From Arenibacter nanhaiticus (GTDB taxonomy: Bacteria > Bacteroidota > Bacteroidia > Flavobacteriales > Flavobacteriaceae), in the NCBI RefSeq assembly GCF_900141935.1, contig NZ_FQYX01000033.1, forward strand, positions 1 through 40,354: DNA of 40,354 nucleotides, given 5' to 3'. Shown in pieces: positions 35,089 to 40,354 of this stretch. The position numbers and the translations under genes are program-made. Within the stretch, counting starts at the first letter, position 1; every line of letters starts with the position of its first letter. The notes below the pieces were generated by a model. The model did no database searches. It saw only the letters and a list, made by a program, of their open reading frames with translations, and had not been told where the DNA came from.

Positions 35089-36147
35089 ATGAAAAGAATT
35101 ATACTATTGGTACTGATTTTGGTAGTTACCCCATTCCTAGTAGAATCTGAGAAAACCTTAAATCAGCTGGTTGAAGAAATAGGGATATCCAATTCTAAAA
35201 ATCCTGAAACGGCTAATTGGGAATATGTAAAAGACAGGGTATTTGACGGTGAAACATCAGTTTTCAGAAAGTTAGAGGGTCCTATTTTAATTGAGCTTAT
35301 GGATGCCTCTAAAACTGATAGCTTATTGGTGAGTGAAATTATTTTAGACATTAGAGAAATATTGCCGCATAAAGAAATTGACTTTTTCAATGATTTTATT
35401 GGAATGTCCTTTTCAGAAATGGTGATCAAGGGATTTAAAGCGAACGATTCAATTAGAAATTTCACTTTCGAAAAAATAGCTGACTCTCGAATACACATAC
35501 GATTTGAACCATCAAACTTATACAGAAACTCTAACAATGATTTCATCCAGTTGGGACAGGGATATTCTATTCAAAGTCATTCAGCCAAAAGGATTGACGA
35601 TAAGATAATAAGACAGCCTTTTATGACTGTTTCCATAGGGGATGTTTATTCCTATGATGAAAAGAAAAAATATCTAACAGCTGGCCTTTTAAGGCAATTA
35701 GTATTTCTGCAAAATGATTCGGATGTAAACGGAAGATCGGTATTTTGGAAAAAAGAAATAACGGGCATGGATCACTTTATTTTAGATAGAGATATTTTCT
35801 TATTGAAGAAGCTATATTCCGATGATTTCTTAACCCAATTTGAAGACTACTTATACGCTCATTACCCAATTAAAGAAATGGCTGCCGAAAAGGAAGCGAA
35901 GAAGATGACTTCTATTACGGTTAAAAAGGGAGAGAAACTATTTTTTGTAAAATTAGAGGAGGTCATTTATTTTGAGGCAGATGCCAAATATGTAAGCTTT
36001 TATACCAATTCTGGAAACCACTTAACGGAGCAGTCCTTGGCCCAATTAGAAGAGAAATTACCCGATTATTTCTTACGGGTTCATAGAAGTATCATCATTA
36101 ACACCAATTATGTAGAAAATGCACAGAAATACTTTAACAGCAGGTAA
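35089..36147 (+). CDS. Protein with N-terminal signal/anchor and C-terminal LytTR DNA-binding domain, truncated by an in-frame TAA
   Basis: 352 residues are encoded before TAA 36145-36147. The N-terminus MKRIILLVLILVVTPFLVES is a signal peptide or membrane anchor. Residues 25-270 form a domain I do not recognise. From about 275 (TSITVKKGEKLFFVKLEEVIYFEADAKYVSFYT) to the stop (FLRVHRSIIINTNYVENAQKYF) it is a clear LytTR domain. The frame continues after the stop with ITLKTNKKHTITTGRSY...QVKSWLNV, which is the normal end of such domains. The gene therefore seems broken by one point mutation, or the stop is read through. With a positively charged N-terminus and no second membrane helix, the DNA-binding part would be predicted outside the cytoplasm, which is odd. 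It lies 218 nt before the thioredoxin-fold gene. Confidence 0.8.
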   Translation: MKRIILLVLILVVTPFLVESEKTLNQLVEEIGISNSKNPETANWEYVKDRVFDGETSVFRKLEGPILIELMDASKTDSLLVSEIILDIREILPHKEIDFFNDFIGMSFSEMVIKGFKANDSIRNFTFEKIADSRIHIRFEPSNLYRNSNNDFIQLGQGYSIQSHSAKRIDDKIIRQPFMTVSIGDVYSYDEKKKYLTAGLLRQLVFLQNDSDVNGRSVFWKKEITGMDHFILDRDIFLLKKLYSDDFLTQFEDYLYAHYPIKEMAAEKEAKKMTSITVKKGEKLFFVKLEEVIYFEADAKYVSFYTNSGNHLTEQSLAQLEEKLPDYFLRVHRSIIINTNYVENAQKYFNSR

Positions 36148-36234
36148 AGCATCACCTTAAAAACCAATAAAAAACATACCATAACCACGGGTAGAAGTTA
36201 TAACACGCAAGTTAAAAGCTGGTTGAATGTGTAA
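36148..36234 (+). pseudogene. Detached C-terminal end of the LytTR domain
   Basis: 28 codons in frame with the upstream gene, immediately after its TAA and ending at TAA 36232-36234. They encode the last strand and helix typical of LytTR domains (TITTGRSYNTQVKSWL). There is no start codon of its own. Confidence 0.7.
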
Positions 36235-36303
36235 TATAATTATAGTAAGCAACCAACTAGTGCCAAGGTATAGAATAATATTCTAGGAAGACTTCACCTG
36301 TAT

Positions 36304-36328
36304 ATTCTTACAATAATCAGTATGTTTA
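36304..36328 (+). promoter_or_regulatory. Shared 25-bp upstream element, copy 2
   Basis: ATTCTTACAATAA then TCAGTATGTTTA. It lies 37 nt before the thioredoxin-fold gene start. The TATGTTTA inside is one base from the -7 consensus, so it may overlap the promoter. Confidence 0.5.
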
Positions 36329-36365
36329 ATAATCCATTGTAAACCACAAAAATAAACTAGAAAAC

Positions 36366-39300
36366 ATGAACCAACCGACCAAAGATCACACCTTAAAGGA
36401 CATTCAAAAACTACTCACCAGCTGCTTCGTATTTATATTTTTTATAAATATTGCTATTGCCCAAGAATCAAATAGTAGTAAGGCATCACTCCCAGAAACC
36501 GTTTTTGGCGAATGGCAAGGAAATACCGGAAATGGAGAATATAATGGAATATTAATACATCCAAACTTTATAGAGACGGGGTATCGTGCATTTATGTACC
36601 AGAATATCTATAAAGGGGATAACGGTGTTTACTTTTTTGATGCAAAGGACAATCAAGGAAATACTATAAGCTATCAGCTGGAGGTTGTAGCGAAAGACTC
36701 CATAAAACTAAAGCTAGGAGACAATCCGTTTAGAGTATTTGTAAAGAACCAAAATCCATTAGATGGCAAACATATTACCATTTCAGAAGTGCCTAATGAG
36801 CTAAAAAGAAGTTGGTATACCACGGATGGAGAAAACAACCTAGAGTTTTCCGTTGGCAATCAAGAAATAACCTTTAGAAATAAAGCGTACACCATTGAAG
36901 AGATTGTTTCTTTTACTTCTAAAGAACCACGAGAATACCGTTTTGTGGTTAAAAATAACCAAGAATATTGGATGTTCTATTTTAAAAATTGGGATGCACA
37001 TTACTTGCAAATCGGTTTTAATGGTAGGGCTGGTGATCTGTATAAAGCTGGTAAAGAGTATCCCAATGACAGAATAAAATATTACTCAGAATTTGCTCCT
37101 TCAGTAAACCTTTCCCTCCCAGAAACGGTGTTTGGGGAATGGCAAGGTGAGACCGGAAATGGAGAATATAATGGAATATTAATACATCCAAACTTTATAG
37201 AGACGGGGTATCGTGCATTTATGTACCAGAATATCTATAAAGGGGATAAGGGTGTTTACTTTTTTGATGCAAAGGACAATCAAGGAAATACTATAAGCTA
37301 TCAGCTGGAGGTTGTAGCGAAAGACTCCATAAAACTAAAGCTAGGAGACAATCCGTTTAGAGTATTTGTGAAGCACCAAAATCCATTAGATGGTAAACCT
37401 ATTACGGCTGCAGAAGTACCCAACGAGCTAAAAAGAAGTTGGTTTAGCACGGATGGAAAGAATAATCTAGAATTTTCGGTTGAAAATGAAAAAATAAGCT
37501 TTAGAAATAAAGCGTACACCATTGAAGATGTTGTTTCTTTTACCTCTAAAGAACCACGAGAATATCGTTTTGTAGTTAAAAATGACCAAGAATATTGGAT
37601 GTTCTATTTTAAAAACTGGAACGAACATTATCTACAAGTAGGCTTTAATGGAAAGGCTGGAGATTGGTATAAATCCAACATAGAATATCCTGACTATAAA
37701 ATAGATAATGTTGCAGCATTTATGAACTCTAAATTCCCTAAGGAATTAAGGGGCGATTGGCTACAGGCAGATGGAAGTAATGTTTGGGCGTTTAGTTTTT
37801 ATTACGATAATGCCGTATTAGAAAAGGCAATTTGGAACTATAAATCCGTTAAGAAAATAGATGACATACACCTAATTACTTTAGAGCGTAATGGGAAGGA
37901 GAAAACCATCTATGGTAAAATAAACAAAGATGCCTCTGCAAGTTTTGGGACAAATGAAAAAGCACTTATTCCCTATACGACCAATAAAATAAATAAGCCA
38001 GGCTTTAAGTTAGCTAATGATGAACCCTATAACGAAGAGAATCTATTTAAAGTAGCTTCTGCTACCTATGCTGGAATTATAAGGGGCTTTAGTGTAAACA
38101 GTAAAGAAAAAACCGGCATGGTGTATGTAAACAATGTGTTTACTGGGGACCAAGATTCGTATTTAGTAGAAATACAAGACGATGGTAGTTTTTCCGTAAA
38201 CATCCCATCCTATTATCCACAACAGGTTTATGTTAAACTCCCAAATTATTACACTTCTGTATTTGTTGAACCCGGAAAAGAATCTTGGCAATTAATAAAC
38301 CCCGGAAAATCTGAAGGCGAGTTTTTTGCGGGCGATTGCGCCCAATTAAATACCGATTTAAATAGTCTGCAATTTATAGCCAGGGATGATTCCTTTTATA
38401 AGAATGTAGTAAGCAATATTGATGATTATTCTTTAGAAGCCTATAAAGAGGAAAGTTATTCTCTTTATACTAAACAGCTCCAAAAACGAGACAGTGTATT
38501 TAAGGAAAGATTTATAAGTAATAAATCCCGTCAAGTATTCAATATAGGAATAGAATATCGTCTTTATGATAATATCGTAAGTTATGACATCAACTCAAGG
38601 GATAGAGATTCAGCCAAAATCGATAATGCATACCTAAGTTTTATAACACCCGAAGTATATAATAATAAATTGGCGGTGGTTTCTAGTAGTTATAAATACT
38701 TTATAAACCGCTTAAAATATTTAAAACCCATGAGAGCAAAAGCTAGTGTTACCCATCCAAGTGTTCTAGAATTGGCCCATATACTAAAAGAGAAGAATAT
38801 TACGCTATCAGCTGAAGAAAAAGAACTTATTGCCAGTCATAAAAAGCATCATCAAGAAAATGCAGCGGCACTGGCAAAACAAAAGGCATTTCAGAAGTCG
38901 CATCAGGAGGTGATTGGGAGTCTTAGTGAAAAACTAAGTACTATTTATCAGAAGTTGACCGAAGAAGAAAGAAAGGAAGTTTTTAGCAGTGGAGGTATCA
39001 ATTTTGATAAAGTCGAAACTATTATTAAATCTAAAAATTTAGCGGTTTCGTTTACAGTAAAGGAGAAAGTCACACAAAAAGCTCAAGAAAATTTATTAAC
39101 GGAAGAGGAACAAAAGAGGATAAGCAAATTTTACTCCCCAGAAATCCATGAAAAAAATCAAGCGTTTTCTGAAAATCATAAAGCTCACATTGATGCCTAT
39201 ATCAACAATGAGTTTAAAAAACAACATATAGAACAAATCAGAAAAAATATAGGTAATAGCTTTAGTACCGATGTGATCATAGCACAGGCCATATTGGGAA

Positions 39301-39869
39301 ATATAACAAGTAGTTACATTCCGTTGTCAGATACCGAACTTAGCACGTCTCAAAAGGTGGTAGACTATCCATTTATTACAAAAGTAATCAAAGTAGAAAA
39401 TGATAAGATGAAAGCCAAGATTTCAGCTAATAAATCTAAAACCGACTTTGTAGTTAATGAAACCCCAATGACCGAAGCCGATAAAGTGTTTGACGCCATC
39501 ATTTCGAAATACCAAGGGAAAGTAGTATTTGTAGATTTTTGGGCAACCTGGTGTGGCCCTTGTCGATCCGGCATGAAACAAATGCAACCTTTAAAAGAGG
39601 AATACAAGGATAAAGATGTTGTCTTTGTGTACATAACAGACCCCTCTTCTCCCGAAACCACCTATAACAACATGATTCCTAATATAAAAGGAGAGCACTT
39701 TAGGGTGTCTAAGGATAAATGGAATTATTTAGCCCAAAAGTTCAATATTTCGGGAATTCCGCATTATTTATTGGTCGATAAAAACGGGAGTGTTATTAAA
39801 GAAAATACCAGCGATTTAAGAATGCCTAACGCCCTAAAAGGTTTGATTGAGGTAGAACTAAATAAATAA
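36366..39869 (+). CDS. Large secreted protein: tandem repeated domains plus C-terminal TlpA-like thioredoxin domain
   Basis: 1167 residues. A hydrophobic segment at about 17-32, ending AIAQ, looks like a signal peptide after a long n-region (a later start is possible). Two copies of a 209-residue domain follow (from 42 and 251, both opening LPETVFGEWQG), with a third, degenerate part from about 457 (FPKELRGDWLQADGSNVWAF). A β-rich domain (about 550-670) and a long helical, Lys/Glu-rich region (about 690-1010) come next. The C-terminal thioredoxin fold (about 1030-1167) has W1062-C-G-P-C1066 and the cis-Pro segment SGIPHYLL. The pattern resembles flavobacterial TlpA/ResA-like periplasmic thiol-disulfide proteins, here much enlarged. 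The substrate is unknown. A strong terminator follows. Confidence 0.85.
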   Translation: MNQPTKDHTLKDIQKLLTSCFVFIFFINIAIAQESNSSKASLPETVFGEWQGNTGNGEYNGILIHPNFIETGYRAFMYQNIYKGDNGVYFFDAKDNQGNTISYQLEVVAKDSIKLKLGDNPFRVFVKNQNPLDGKHITISEVPNELKRSWYTTDGENNLEFSVGNQEITFRNKAYTIEEIVSFTSKEPREYRFVVKNNQEYWMFYFKNWDAHYLQIGFNGRAGDLYKAGKEYPNDRIKYYSEFAPSVNLSLPETVFGEWQGETGNGEYNGILIHPNFIETGYRAFMYQNIYKGDKGVYFFDAKDNQGNTISYQLEVVAKDSIKLKLGDNPFRVFVKHQNPLDGKPITAAEVPNELKRSWFSTDGKNNLEFSVENEKISFRNKAYTIEDVVSFTSKEPREYRFVVKNDQEYWMFYFKNWNEHYLQVGFNGKAGDWYKSNIEYPDYKIDNVAAFMNSKFPKELRGDWLQADGSNVWAFSFYYDNAVLEKAIWNYKSVKKIDDIHLITLERNGKEKTIYGKINKDASASFGTNEKALIPYTTNKINKPGFKLANDEPYNEENLFKVASATYAGIIRGFSVNSKEKTGMVYVNNVFTGDQDSYLVEIQDDGSFSVNIPSYYPQQVYVKLPNYYTSVFVEPGKESWQLINPGKSEGEFFAGDCAQLNTDLNSLQFIARDDSFYKNVVSNIDDYSLEAYKEESYSLYTKQLQKRDSVFKERFISNKSRQVFNIGIEYRLYDNIVSYDINSRDRDSAKIDNAYLSFITPEVYNNKLAVVSSSYKYFINRLKYLKPMRAKASVTHPSVLELAHILKEKNITLSAEEKELIASHKKHHQENAAALAKQKAFQKSHQEVIGSLSEKLSTIYQKLTEEERKEVFSSGGINFDKVETIIKSKNLAVSFTVKEKVTQKAQENLLTEEEQKRISKFYSPEIHEKNQAFSENHKAHIDAYINNEFKKQHIEQIRKNIGNSFSTDVIIAQAILGNITSSYIPLSDTELSTSQKVVDYPFITKVIKVENDKMKAKISANKSKTDFVVNETPMTEADKVFDAIISKYQGKVVFVDFWATWCGPCRSGMKQMQPLKEEYKDKDVVFVYITDPSSPETTYNNMIPNIKGEHFRVSKDKWNYLAQKFNISGIPHYLLVDKNGSVIKENTSDLRMPNALKGLIEVELNK
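36493..37746 (+). repeat. Intragenic tandem duplication, 627-bp period
   Basis: The two units are in frame (209 codons). 36525-36742 and 37152-37369 differ at one position in 218; the remaining parts differ more, at many third-codon and some amino-acid positions. It is a near-identical block within an older duplication. Confidence 0.9.
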
Positions 39870-39924
39870 CAATATTTTCGGTAAATCGGACACTCGCCGT
39901 AAAGCCAGGAAGTTTAAAATCATT

Positions 39925-39960
39925 AAGAGGTCGGACTAAAAAGTCCGACCTCTTTTTTAT
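39925..39960 (+). terminator. Terminator after the TlpA-like gene
   Basis: AAGAGGTCGGAC pairs perfectly with GTCCGACCTCTT around a 6-nt loop and is followed by TTTTTTA. It begins 55 nt after the stop. Confidence 0.9.
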
Positions 39961-40034
39961 ATAATAACTTTTTAATGAAGCTATGAGGTTTATGTACCGA
40001 TTGATTAATGTAGCAATTAGTTAGTCACTCCTTA

Positions 40035-40354
<320 letters not shown>

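Overview
The window comes from a Flavobacteriaceae-type member of the Bacteroidota. Three things support this: protein families such as the DUF3822–RsmD pair, DUF4126, a TonB-dependent receptor and the MGRAFEFRKARK-type YebC; several TTG-N17..20-TAnnTTTG promoters (the Bacteroidota consensus); and little use of Shine-Dalgarno sequences. No species can be named from sequence alone.

Layout. Positions 1-189 hold the tail of an ISL3/ISAon1-like transposase cut by the window edge. A structured terminator zone, tRNA-Pro(TGG) and tRNA-Ser(GCT) follow, and then a PgpH-like 7TM-HD phosphodiesterase, all on the minus strand. From 2.9 to 5 kb lie a thiolase and an NlpC/P60 peptidase. From 5.4 to 9.2 kb gyrA and a TPR lipoprotein-like/secreted protein form a minus-strand unit, divergent from clpC. 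From 12.2 to 19.5 kb there is a small unknown gene, nnr on the minus strand, and a complete threonine operon (thrA-thrB-thrC). The operon is preceded by a promoter and a Thr/Ile-rich leader peptide, so it looks like a classical attenuator. From 19.8 to 23.1 kb: gcvT, an SDR protein, a pterin carbinolamine dehydratase and yebC. From 23.2 to 28.4 kb runs a compact minus-strand cluster: RecD-like helicase, DUF4126, kdsB, a HAD phosphatase, kdnB and a PlsC-like acyltransferase. Its core points to Kdo, probably 8-amino-Kdo, for lipopolysaccharide. From 28.5 to 30.5 kb there is a plus-strand trio ending in rsmD.

The region from about 30.5 kb to the end looks accessory. It holds a TonB-dependent receptor divergent from a MocR-like regulator that has lost its PLP-binding lysine, a LytTR protein interrupted by an in-frame stop, a 1167-residue secreted protein with duplicated domains and a terminal thioredoxin fold, and an IS5-family transposase cut by the window edge.

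Most notable: (i) an apparent thr operon leader peptide with eight Thr and three Ile codons in thirteen; (ii) the degenerate MocR regulator with 8-bp direct repeats at its own start; (iii) a 25-bp element (22/25 matches) shared upstream of the LytTR and thioredoxin-fold genes; (iv) two inverted copies of an ~83-nt structured intergenic repeat; (v) a 218-nt stretch repeated with one mismatch inside the large secreted-protein gene.
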